A stretch of 64,000 nucleotides of DNA. Source: Actinacidiphila guanduensis. GTDB taxonomy: Bacteria > Actinomycetota > Actinomycetes > Streptomycetales > Streptomycetaceae. Both the position numbers and the translations under genes were made by a program. Numbering within the stretch: the first letter of the stretch is position 1; each line of letters begins with the position of its first letter. Below the pieces are notes generated by a model, which saw only the letters and a list, made by a program, of their open reading frames with translations, was not told the origin of the DNA and did no database searches. Below, in pieces: positions 26,442-34,147 of this stretch. The stretch is from contig NZ_FNIE01000002.1 of NCBI RefSeq assembly GCF_900103985.1, forward strand, positions 558,001 to 622,000. The letters are read 5' to 3'.

Positions 26442-26955
26442 GGCGTCAGAAGCAAGCGCTGGGGCACCTCCCCGGCCGCAGGCTCAGGGGGCTGCGGCCG
26501 GGGACCGAAATCGCGGCGGGGCATCCCTGCCAGGGTCCGCTCACCGGACGGATGTGCCGGACAGGACCTGGGGGCCGCGCTGCCGCTCGTCGTACGCAGA
26601 GCGGCCAGGCGGCCGCGGACGGTGCCGGCGCCGCAGGCGAACGCCGCGGAGCGCGCCGCCGCCACGGAGTTGAGCACGGCCAGAACCAGGACGTACCCGG
26701 CGACGAACCCGGTGATGAGCAACCCGTCGCGCCCGGCGCTCGCCGCCTGCGTTGCAGAAGCCGGACCTGAAGGATCGGCTGGAACTCGCCCGCCACGCCA
26801 TCCGCGTGGGCCTCGTCGAACCGTGGGAAGCGACCCCCGCGGGAGGCAGCGGCGAACGTCACACCCCTGTCCCCGCAAGGAGTGACGCGCGTAGAAGAAC
26901 ACAAACCCGAGGTCCCTCGTTCGGCCGTCACCCGATCCTGCCCTAGACTCAAAAC
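26442..26955. other. 514-base intergenic region before purF
   Basis: No gene is convincingly supported. On the minus strand, about 26640-26745, a hydrophobic stretch (LLITGFVAGYVLVLAVLNSV) is open but lacks a start with a ribosome binding site and runs antisense into the upstream gene. It could be a remnant of a membrane protein gene. The right end carries the purF promoter. Confidence 0.5.
26944..26949 (+). promoter_or_regulatory. -10 box for leaderless purF
   Basis: TAGACT ends 6 bases before the GTG at 26956; the intervening tcaaaac contains no Shine-Dalgarno. A weak TTCGGC at 26920 is the only -35 candidate. Confidence 0.55.
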
Positions 26956-28473
26956 GTGCCTCGTGGTGACGGACGACTCAGCCACGACCTCCTTCCCGGC
27001 GAGAAGGGCCCCCAGGACGCCTGCGGCGTCTTCGGTGTCTGGGCCCCCGGTGAAGAGGTCGCCAAACTCACCTACTTCGGGCTGTACGCCCTGCAGCACC
27101 GCGGACAGGAGTCCGCGGGCATCGCAGTGAGCAACGGCTCCCAGATCCTCGTCTTCAAGGACATGGGCCTGGTCTCCCAGGTCTTCGACGAGACCTCCCT
27201 CGGCTCGCTGACCGGCCACATCGCCGTCGGCCACGCCCGCTACTCGACCACCGGCGCCTCGGTGTGGGAGAACGCCCAGCCCACCTTCCGCGCCACCGGC
27301 CACGGCTCGATCGCCCTGGGCCACAACGGCAACCTGGTGAACACCGCCGAGCTCGCCGAGCTGGTCGCCGACCTGCCGCAGACCCCCGGCCGGGCCACCA
27401 AGGTCGCCGCGACCAACGACACGGACCTGATCACCGCCCTGCTGGCCGGCCAGACCGCCGCCGACGGCAGCCCGCTGTCGGTCGAGGAGGCCGCACCCCT
27501 GGTGCTGCCGAAGATCAAGGGCGCTTTCAGCCTCGTCTACATGGACGAGCACACCCTCTACGCCGCCCGCGACCCGCAGGGCATCCGCCCGCTGGTGCTC
27601 GGCCGCCTGGAGCGCGGCTGGGTGGTCGCCTCGGAGTCCGCCGCCCTCGACATCTGCGGCGCCAGCTTCGTCCGGGAGATCGAGCCCGGCGAGCTGGTCG
27701 CGATCGACGAGCAGGGCCTGCGCAGCTCGCGCTTCGCCGAGGCCCGCCCCAAGGGCTGCGTCTTCGAGTACGTCTACCTCGCCCGCCCCGACACCGACAT
27801 CGCCGGGCGCAACGTCTACCTCTCCCGGGTGGAGATGGGCCGCCGCCTCGCGCGGGAGGCCCCGGTCGAGGCCGACCTGGTGATACCGACCCCGGAGTCG
27901 GGCACCCCGGCCGCGGTCGGCTACGCCGAGGCCAGCGGTATCCCCTACGGCTCGGGCCTGGTGAAGAACTCCTACGTCGGCCGGACCTTCATCCAGCCCT
28001 CGCAGACCATCCGCCAGCTCGGCATCCGGCTCAAGCTGAACCCGCTGAAGGAGGTCATCCGCGGCAAGCGGCTGGTCGTCGTGGACGACTCGATCGTCCG
28101 CGGCAACACCCAGCGCGCCCTGGTGCGGATGCTGCGGGAGGCCGGCGCCGCCGAGGTGCACGTGCGGATCTCCTCGCCGCCGGTGAAGTGGCCGTGCTTC
28201 TTCGGCATCGACTTCGCCACCCGCGCCGAGCTGATCGCCAACGGCATGAGCGTGCAGGAGATCGGCCAGTCGCTGGGCGCGGATTCGCTCGCGTACATCT
28301 CGATCGACGCGATGGTCGAGGCGACCACGATCGCCAAGCCGAACCTGTGCCGGGCCTGCTTCGACGGGGAGTACCCGATGGAGCTGCCCGACCCCGAGCT
28401 GCTCGGCAAGCAGCTGCTGGAGGTCGAGCTCGCCGGGGGCGCCGACGCCGCCGACGCGCTGCGCCGCCCGTAA
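26956..28473 (+). CDS. purF: amidophosphoribosyltransferase
   Basis: A 505-residue enzyme that makes 5-phosphoribosylamine from PRPP and glutamine, the first committed step of purine synthesis. It has a 22-residue propeptide, then the N-terminal nucleophile Cys23 in QDACGVFGVW. Glutaminase motifs are LQHRGQESAG, HARYSTTG and GHNGNL. The PRPP loop is VVVDDSIVRGNT. Cys residues in KGCVFEY, WPCFFGID and LCRACFDGEYP match the 4Fe-4S ligands of the Bacillus-type enzyme, so an oxygen-labile cluster is likely. GTG start, apparently leaderless. Confidence 0.97.
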   Translation: MPRGDGRLSHDLLPGEKGPQDACGVFGVWAPGEEVAKLTYFGLYALQHRGQESAGIAVSNGSQILVFKDMGLVSQVFDETSLGSLTGHIAVGHARYSTTGASVWENAQPTFRATGHGSIALGHNGNLVNTAELAELVADLPQTPGRATKVAATNDTDLITALLAGQTAADGSPLSVEEAAPLVLPKIKGAFSLVYMDEHTLYAARDPQGIRPLVLGRLERGWVVASESAALDICGASFVREIEPGELVAIDEQGLRSSRFAEARPKGCVFEYVYLARPDTDIAGRNVYLSRVEMGRRLAREAPVEADLVIPTPESGTPAAVGYAEASGIPYGSGLVKNSYVGRTFIQPSQTIRQLGIRLKLNPLKEVIRGKRLVVVDDSIVRGNTQRALVRMLREAGAAEVHVRISSPPVKWPCFFGIDFATRAELIANGMSVQEIGQSLGADSLAYISIDAMVEATTIAKPNLCRACFDGEYPMELPDPELLGKQLLEVELAGGADAADALRRP

Positions 28474-28604
28474 GCGCCCCGAAAGCAGCTCGCAAGCACC
28501 CCGCAGCCCCGGGCCGACAGCCCCCGAGAGCCCCCGAGAGCCGCGCACGGTCCGCCCGCGGCCGGTCCCGCCGCCCCCGTACGAACGACACGAAGGTTTC
28601 CGCC

Positions 28605-29678
28605 ATGGCCGAATCAACCGGTGCCAGCTACGCAGCCGCCGGCGTCGACATCGAGGCGGGCGACCGCGCCGTCACCCTGATGAAGGAGTGGGTGCGCAAG
28701 GCGCGCCGCCCCGAGGTCGTCGGCGGCCTCGGCGGCTTCGCCGGGCTCTTCGACGCCTCCGCGCTGCGCCGCTACGAGCGCCCGCTGCTCGCCTCGGCGA
28801 CCGACGGGGTCGGCACGAAGGTCGACATCGCCCGGCGGATGGGCGTGTACGACACGATCGGCCACGACCTGGTCGGCATGGTGGTGGACGACCTGGTGGT
28901 GTGCGGCGCCGAGCCGCTGTTCATGACCGACTACGTGTGCGTCGGCAAGGTCCACCCCGAGCGGGTGGCAGCCATCGTCAAGGGCATCGCCGAGGGCTGC
29001 GTGCTGGCCGGCTGCGCGCTGGTCGGCGGCGAGACGGCCGAGCACCCGGGGCTGCTGGGCCCGGACGACTTCGACGTGGCGGGCGCCGGCACCGGTGTGG
29101 TGGAGGCCGACGCGCTGCTGGGCGCCGAACTCATCCGGACGGGTGACGCGGTGATCGCCATCGGCTCCTCCGGACTTCACTCCAACGGGTACAGCCTGGT
29201 GCGCCACGTCCTGTTCGAGCGGGCCGGCTGGTCGCTGGAGCGTGAGGTGCCCGAGCTCGGCCGGACCCTGGGCGAGGAGCTGCTGGAGCCGACCCGGATC
29301 TACTCGCTGGACTGCCTGGCGCTGACCCGCACCGCGCAGGTGCACGCCTTCGCCCACGTCACCGGCGGCGGCCTGGCCAACAACCTGGCCCGGGTGGTGC
29401 CGGACGGGCTGCAGGCGGTGGTGGACCGCTCGACGTGGACCCCCGCGCCGGTCTTCGGCCTGGTCGGCCGGCTGGGCGAGGTGGCCCGCCCGGAGCTGGA
29501 GAAGACCCTCAACATGGGCGTCGGCATGGTCGCCGTGGTGCCGCAGGAGTCGGTGGACGTGGCCCTGGCCGTGCTCGCCGACCGTGACGTCGAGGCGTGG
29601 GTGGCCGGCGAGGTGCGGGCGCGCGAGAGCGGCGCGCCCGCCGTGGAACTCCTCGGCGAGTACGCGGACGGCGCCTGA
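28605..29678 (+). CDS. purM: AIR synthetase (FGAM cyclo-ligase)
   Basis: A 357-residue enzyme that closes the imidazole ring of FGAM to give AIR using ATP. Seen: SYAAAGVDIEAGD, ATDGVGTKVDIA, DLVVCGAEPLFMTDY, ALVGGETAEHPG, SSGLHSNGYSLVR and VTGGGLANNLARV. The length is normal. ATG at 28605, 131 bases after the purF stop, so purF-purM may be one transcript; the gap is GC-rich with only small CCCCGAGAG repeats. A strong hairpin follows at 29753. Confidence 0.97.
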   Translation: MAESTGASYAAAGVDIEAGDRAVTLMKEWVRKARRPEVVGGLGGFAGLFDASALRRYERPLLASATDGVGTKVDIARRMGVYDTIGHDLVGMVVDDLVVCGAEPLFMTDYVCVGKVHPERVAAIVKGIAEGCVLAGCALVGGETAEHPGLLGPDDFDVAGAGTGVVEADALLGAELIRTGDAVIAIGSSGLHSNGYSLVRHVLFERAGWSLEREVPELGRTLGEELLEPTRIYSLDCLALTRTAQVHAFAHVTGGGLANNLARVVPDGLQAVVDRSTWTPAPVFGLVGRLGEVARPELEKTLNMGVGMVAVVPQESVDVALAVLADRDVEAWVAGEVRARESGAPAVELLGEYADGA

Positions 29679-29752
29679 TCCCCACCGGCGGCCCGCACAG
29701 CCCGACGGCTGCTGGACGACTACCTGCGGTGACGATGCGAGGTGACGACGAA

Positions 29753-29782
29753 ACCCGGTCCGGGGCGCACCCCGGACCGGGT
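29753..29782. terminator. bidirectional terminator, purM / DUF3073
   Basis: ACCCGGTCCGGGG and CCCCGGACCGGGT form a perfect 13-bp stem with loop CGCA, between two convergent genes. Confidence 0.8.
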
Positions 29783-29798
29783 CAAGGTGTCGGCGGCG

Positions 29799-30056
29799 TC
29801 AAGCGCGACGGCGCTGAGACGAGGAAGAGGCCGACTGGTCGTCGTCGTCTTCCTCGTCGTCGTTGTAAAGATCCGCGTACTGTGCGTACGGGTCCTCGTC
29901 CAACTCGTCATCATCGTCGACTGGCTCCGGATTAACCGGCCTCGACGACGATGCGCCCAGCTCTTCGGCCAGACGTGAGAGATCAGTGCCGCCGCTGTTG
30001 TACTTCAGCTGGCGGGCGACCTTCGTCTGCTTGGCCTTGGCCCGGCCGCGCCCCAT
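29799..30056 (-). CDS. DUF3073 family protein
   Basis: An 85-residue actinobacterial protein. Basic N-terminus MGRGRAKAKQTKVARQLKY, then a short helical part, and a very acidic C-terminal half (DDDDELDEDP, DDEEDDDD) ending in a Ser/Arg tail. The opposite charges of the two ends suggest binding to nucleic acid or to a basic partner, but no function is known. Conserved between purM and valine dehydrogenase in Streptomyces. Confidence 0.92.
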   Translation of the reverse strand: MGRGRAKAKQTKVARQLKYNSGGTDLSRLAEELGASSSRPVNPEPVDDDDELDEDPYAQYADLYNDDEEDDDDQSASSSSQRRRA

Positions 30057-30414
30057 GGCTCGACCCCCTCAACGGCGGGGCTCGACGGCCCCGAGTCTTG
30101 ACACGCGTTCATGAATTCGGAGCGGTCTCCGCGGGGAGAACCGGCCCGTAGGGCCTCAACGGTACCTGCTTCCGACGCCACACGGTACGCCGCCCGCACG
30201 ACGCGCGTCGGAACAGGGGACATTTGCGGCCCTGTCCTGCCTGGTCAGGCGCGATTTTACCTTCTTCTAGCGCGAACTTGCTATCGGGTCGTGCCATCGG
30301 TCACGCCGATGGCACGACCCGGGTCGCGTGCCGCCCGGAGGTCCGGTGGAAACCCCCCACTGGAGAGGCGCCGGAAGGGGCGCCCGAGAGGCCGGTGGAC
30401 GGGCTCGGCAGGGC
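30057..30414. other. 358-base intergenic region between DUF3073 and vdh genes
   Basis: It carries the vdh terminator (30285-30321) and, on the minus strand, TAAAAT (30259-30254), a likely -10 for the DUF3073 gene with a leader of about 190 bases. No coding sequence is seen. Confidence 0.55.
30285..30321 (-). terminator. terminator of the valine dehydrogenase gene
   Basis: Perfect 16-bp inverted repeat beginning CGGGTCGTGCC with a 5-base loop, about 95 bases past the stop on the minus strand. Confidence 0.75.
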
Positions 30415-31596
30415 TCAGACCAGGCCCGTGCCCAGCGGGGCCTCGGGGGTGGCCGGGGCGCCGTCCAGGGTGGGCCGCAGCCACTGGGCGGCCGGGGTGC
30501 GCTCGGCCATCCGCTGCTCGGCGAGCCGGTCGGCGGCGACCGCGGGCGGCACTCCGTCGGCCGCCGCGCGCTCGAAGATGGCCAGCGTGGTGTCGAAGAT
30601 CTTCGCCGCCTTGGCCTTCGCCCGGTCGAAGTCGAAGCCGTGCAGCTCGTCGGCGACCTGGATGACGCCGCCGGCGTTGACCACGTAGTCCGGCGCGTAG
30701 AGCACCCCGCGGTCGGCGAGGTCCTTCTCGACGCCCGGGTGGGCGAGCTGGTTGTTGGCCGCGCCGCACACCACGGTCGCGGTCAGGGCGGCCACCGTGG
30801 TGTCGTCCAAGGCGCCGCCGAGGGCGCAGGGGGCGTAGACGTCCAGCGGGGTGCGCACCAGGGCCGCGGTGTCGGCGACGGCGGTGACCCCGGGGTGGCG
30901 GGCGGTGACCCGGGCGACGGCGTCGGGGCGCACGTCGGTGACGACGACCTCGGCTCCGTCCTGGACCAGGTGCTCCACCAGGTGGTGGCCGACCTTGCCG
31001 ACGCCGGCGATGCCGACCCGGCGGCCGCGCAGCGTCGGGGCGCCCCAGCGGGTCTGCGCGGCCGCGCGCATCCCCTGGAAGACGCCGAAGGCGGTGAGCA
31101 CCGAGGAGTCGCCGGCGCCGCCCTGCTCGGGGGAGCGGCCGGTGGTCCAGCGGTTCTCGCGGGCGACGACGTCCATGTCCGCCACGTACGTGCCGACGTC
31201 GCACGCGGTGACGTAGCGGCCGCCGAGCGAGGCGACGAACCGGCCGTAGGCGAGCAGCAGCTCCTCGGTCTTCAGCACGTCGGGGTCGCCGATGATCACG
31301 GCCTTGCCGCCGCCGTGGTCGAGGCCGGCCAGCGCGTTCTTGTAGGACATGCCGCGGGCGAGGTTGAGCGCGTCGTCCACGGCCTCCTCGTCGGAGGCGT
31401 AGGCGTGGAAGCGGGTGCCGCCCAGGGCCGGGCCCAGCGCGGTGGAGTGGATCGCGATCACCGCCCGCAGTCCGGTGGGGCGGTCCTGGCAGAGGACGAC
31501 CTGCTCGTGCCCGCCCTGCTCCGATCGGAACAGCTTGGCGACGACGGCGCCGTTGCCGTCGGTCTGACGTACGTCGGTCACGGTGGTGACTCCCAT
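30415..31596 (-). CDS. vdh: Leu/Val (branched-chain amino acid) dehydrogenase
   Basis: A 393-residue NAD-dependent amino acid dehydrogenase of the Glu/Leu/Phe/Val family; the Streptomyces member next to bldC is valine dehydrogenase, which feeds branched-chain acyl-CoA precursors of fatty acids and polyketides. Seen: LGGTRFHAY, the catalytic-Lys region [25 protein letters not shown], the Rossmann [15 protein letters not shown] and [13 protein letters not shown] at 31596 is chosen from the family length; no strong ribosome binding site is visible. It could also act on leucine. Confidence 0.92.
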   Translation of the reverse strand: MGVTTVTDVRQTDGNGAVVAKLFRSEQGGHEQVVLCQDRPTGLRAVIAIHSTALGPALGGTRFHAYASDEEAVDDALNLARGMSYKNALAGLDHGGGKAVIIGDPDVLKTEELLLAYGRFVASLGGRYVTACDVGTYVADMDVVARENRWTTGRSPEQGGAGDSSVLTAFGVFQGMRAAAQTRWGAPTLRGRRVGIAGVGKVGHHLVEHLVQDGAEVVVTDVRPDAVARVTARHPGVTAVADTAALVRTPLDVYAPCALGGALDDTTVAALTATVVCGAANNQLAHPGVEKDLADRGVLYAPDYVVNAGGVIQVADELHGFDFDRAKAKAAKIFDTTLAIFERAAADGVPPAVAADRLAEQRMAERTPAAQWLRPTLDGAPATPEAPLGTGLV

Positions 31597-31793
31597 AGTC
31601 CGTTGGTCGGGTACCGCGCCCCCCGTACGGGTGGCGGAGGGTCGATGGGCTTCGATGGGCTCAGCGTAGGCCCTGCGGGCAGTGGCCGGGATCACCTCCC
31701 CGCGGGCGGTCGTCATGGGACGATCGGAGCGTCGGGGCGCCGGCCCGGGGCGGGACGGCGGGACCCGGCGGACGTCTGGCCGAGGGAGCGGGT

Positions 31794-32636
31794 GTGGGCG
31801 GTTCACCGGTAGTGGTCCCGTACACGGCGTATCTGCGGGTGTACGAGCCTCTGGCGGCCTTTCCCGAGCCCGAACGCACGCACTGGTACCGGTACGCGGC
31901 CGCGGGCCGCGAGCGCGGCGCACAGGACGAGCTGCGGCAGTCGCTGGCCGACCTGGTGCCGGTGCCGCCGATCGCGGTACCCGTGCACGAGAGCCGGGAG
32001 GCGTTCATCGCCGTGATCGGCGGGGTGACCCATGTCTGCCCGTGGCGGACCCGGTTGCGCGGCTGGATGGCGCTGGAGCGGCTGGAGGGCAAGCTGCCGG
32101 GCCCGGTGCTGGACGCGATGCTGCCCCCGGTGGTGCGCCGCCAGGCCGCAGCCGACCACGAGGCGTGGCGGGCCCGCAACCCCGACGCGCGCCCGTGGAT
32201 CCGCTCGGCCACCTGGCACGTGCCGGTGCGCTGGTTCGTCCTGGTCGGCGACGACGAGCGGGAGTACGAGCCGGCCGCCGGCGAGTCGAAGCAGCCCCTG
32301 ATGCGCTACCGCACCCCCATGGTGCAGGCCAGGCGCCGGGTGGCCCGCGGCCTGCGGGTGCTCAGGGAGACCCTGGAGGAGAGCCCGCTGATCGACGGGC
32401 TGATCGACGTGGGGCGCTGGCTGGAGGAGTTCCACCCGCGCTCGATGGTCGAGCTGGACTACGGCGGGCTGGTGCAGGTGATGGGCCACGACCGGCTGGC
32501 CGCCGACCATTCGGCGGCCGACGTGGCCGAGGGCCTGGCGGCCCTGCGCGAGGGCGAGTCGGAGGTTGCGGGCACGGCGTACGAGCGGCTGACCGACCGC
32601 TGGCGGGCGGTGCGGGAGCTGCAGTTCGCCAACTGA
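31794..32636 (+). CDS. conserved actinobacterial protein of unknown function
   Basis: A 280-residue soluble protein conserved between vdh and bldC in Streptomyces. GTG at 31794 after GAGGGAG. Features: [29 protein letters not shown], a [18 protein letters not shown] segment, [24 protein letters not shown] and [10 protein letters not shown] near the end. No signal peptide, membrane span or catalytic motif is recognised. Mostly helical with many Arg. Function unknown. Confidence 0.8.
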   Translation: MGGSPVVVPYTAYLRVYEPLAAFPEPERTHWYRYAAAGRERGAQDELRQSLADLVPVPPIAVPVHESREAFIAVIGGVTHVCPWRTRLRGWMALERLEGKLPGPVLDAMLPPVVRRQAAADHEAWRARNPDARPWIRSATWHVPVRWFVLVGDDEREYEPAAGESKQPLMRYRTPMVQARRRVARGLRVLRETLEESPLIDGLIDVGRWLEEFHPRSMVELDYGGLVQVMGHDRLAADHSAADVAEGLAALREGESEVAGTAYERLTDRWRAVRELQFAN

Positions 32637-32979
32637 CCGGGCCGACCGGGCCGACTGGGCCGACCGGGCCGGCTGCTCGCCGATCCGTTCGCCGGCTTGT
32701 TCGCCGATCGGACCGCCGGGGCGCGGCGGCGGGTTACCCGGTACGGTGCCGCCGAGACCTGACGGGCTGTTGTCTCCTGCTGTGCCGGGTGTTGTCTCCT
32801 GTCCGGCTTCGGTCGGCTTCCGCCCCTGCTGCTGGTGCCATTGGCTCATGCATGGCCCAAGCGTGACGCAGAGCACGTAACTGAACTCTTGCCTGCATCA
32901 CCATCTGTCATGCCAAAATGGGACATCGGGTCCGCCTCGGGCTCGCATCGAAGGTGGGGATGTTGCGGATGATCGCGCT

Positions 32980-32994
32980 GTGACTGATCGTCAC
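32980..32994. promoter_or_regulatory. inverted repeat upstream of bldC
   Basis: GTGAC, 5 bases, GTCAC, with another GTGAC half-site at 33001. It resembles Crp/MerR-like operator halves, but the owner is unknown. A similar repeat lies past bldC at 33748. Confidence 0.35.
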
Positions 32995-33198
32995 GTTGGT
33001 GTGACTGTCCGCTATGAGCCGGTCCATCGGCTTCCGTCGAGCTTGAACACCTGAGAGGGCAAATCCATCGGTTTGGCCGACGCGGCTGGACGGATGGTGT
33101 AGTTGTAGTGCCGAGGACAAGCCGTTCGTCCTATTACCGACTCGGCCCGCGTCCGCCATATCGGGCAACGCGGGTCAAGGTGCAGAATTTAAGAGGAA

Positions 33199-33220
33199 AG
33201 AACCGCGTTGGTTCGGTTCT
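33199..33220 (+). promoter_or_regulatory. hairpin just before the bldC ribosome binding site
   Basis: AGAACCG and CGGTTCT form a 7-bp stem with an 8-base loop; the Shine-Dalgarno GAGGAGG begins 4 bases after it. Confidence 0.45.
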
Positions 33221-33236
33221 CTCGAGGAGGCCGCTC

Positions 33237-33443
33237 ATGACCGCTCGCACCCCTGATGCCGAGCCGTTGCTTACCCCCGCCGAGGTCGCCACCATGTTCC
33301 GCGTCGACCCGAAGACGGTCACGCGCTGGGCCAAGGCCGGCAAGCTCACGTCGATCCGCACGCTGGGCGGGCACCGCCGCTACCGCGAGGCGGAGGTCCG
33401 CGCGCTGCTGGCGGGCATTCCGCAGCAGCGCAGCGAGGCCTGA
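33237..33443 (+). CDS. bldC: developmental regulator BldC
   Basis: A 68-residue MerR-like winged-helix protein, the exact size of Streptomyces BldC. It delays entry into development by binding direct repeats cooperatively at many promoters. Seen: LLTPAEVATMFRVDPKTVTRW (helix-turn-helix), then AGKLTSIRTLGGHRRY (wing). It has no effector-binding domain. ATG at 33237 after GAGGAGG. A U-tailed terminator follows at 33561. Its place between vdh and hrpA matches other Streptomyces. Confidence 0.97.
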   Translation: MTARTPDAEPLLTPAEVATMFRVDPKTVTRWAKAGKLTSIRTLGGHRRYREAEVRALLAGIPQQRSEA

Positions 33444-33560
33444 CAGCCCTTTCGGGCGGCTTGCGGGGCCCCTACCCCGCACCCGCCGCCCCCTGACGGC
33501 CTGACCGCCCCCATCGGCGGGCCTGAGGGACGAACCGCATCGCTTCACCACAGCTTCACC

Positions 33561-33604
33561 GGGATCGCATCGGACTCCGCCGGGTCCGGTGCGATCCCTC
33601 TTTT
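33561..33604 (+). terminator. bldC terminator with U tract
   Basis: GGGATCGCA pairs with TGCGATCCC and, after one T-G pair, CGGAC with GTCCG (15-bp stem, 8-base loop). It is followed by TCTTTT, an unusually clear intrinsic terminator for this genome. Confidence 0.85.
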
Positions 33605-33952
33605 GTGCCTCAAAGCCGCCCAGCCCGATGCCTGTTCGCGCCGATTGTGTGTCCCCGGTCACGCCCCTGCGGGCACGTACCATTGCACATATTCTATCGA
33701 GGGCTCTGCGGAGGGGTCCTGGTTCCGGCCTGCGGGCACAAGTTGCCGTGACTCCCGTCACATGCTGCGTACTTGAGGATCCTGCCCGCCATGCGGTAGT
33801 GGGGACGGGCTTACTGAGTGGTCATCGGCTACCCCGGGCCGGCGGCCTCATGCCCCCGGTGGGCGCGCCCTTGTCGGCGCGGGGTGCGGGCGCGGGAAGT
33901 TGGCGGGGGCGTTGCCGTGGGGTGCTGCCGTGGGTTGCCGTGGGCAGCGGAA

Positions 33953-33983
33953 AGGCCCGCTCCCGGTTGCCGGGTACGGGCCT
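33953..33983 (-). terminator. terminator of tRNA-Asp copy 1
   Basis: AGGCCCG/CGGGCCT outer stem and CCCGG-TTG-CCGGG inner stem, just past the 3' end of the tRNA on the minus strand. Confidence 0.65.
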
Positions 33984-34026
33984 CGCAGTCGATCAGTGGG
34001 GATCGATGGGGATCGTCGAACGTGAG

Positions 34027-34101
34027 CGGTCCTGACGGGATTTGAACCCGCGGCCTCCACCTTGACAGGGTGGCGAGCACTCCAAACTGCTCCACAGGAC
34101 C
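34027..34101 (-). tRNA. tRNA-Asp (anticodon GTC), copy 1
   Basis: A 75-base cloverleaf: acceptor GGTCCTG/CAGGACC, discriminator G, anticodon loop CTGTCAA, T loop TTCAAAT. CCA is not encoded. The sequence is the same as the copy at 38471. Confidence 0.97.
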
Positions 34102-34115
34102 TCGCTGCGGGACTG

Positions 34116-34146
34116 ACTGTACCGCAGGTCAGGGGGTGCGGTCGAA
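34116..34146 (-). promoter_or_regulatory. promoter of tRNA-Asp copy 1
   Basis: On the minus strand: TTCGAC (34146-34141), a 19-base spacer, TACAGT (34121-34116). The -35 lies just beyond the hrpA stop codon. Confidence 0.4.
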
Positions 34147-34147
34147 C

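Larger units (their letters stand above)
32637..33236. other. 600-base region upstream of bldC
   Basis: No gene is supported. It begins with near-tandem GGGCCGACC repeats (about 32636-32672). The rest is less GC-rich than the genes around it, as expected for a regulatory region, and holds an inverted GTGAC/GTCAC pair at 32980 and a hairpin before the bldC start. Confidence 0.6.
33444..34026. other. 583-base region between bldC and tRNA-Asp
   Basis: It contains the bldC terminator, a less GC-rich block at about 33640-33800 with GTGAC-N4-GTCAC (33748-33761) and promoter-like TATTCT/TAGAAT on both strands, and the tRNA-Asp terminator at 33953. A small RNA is possible; no protein gene is supported. 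Confidence 0.5.

Noticed and set aside
26752-26946. 64-codon plus-strand frame before purF
   Set aside because: No ribosome binding site; it ends inside the purF promoter and its second half is Arg/Thr-rich and disordered. Kept only as part of the intergenic note.
33589-34035. 148-codon open frame after bldC
   Set aside because: It starts inside the bldC terminator, has no ribosome binding site and no protein-like composition.
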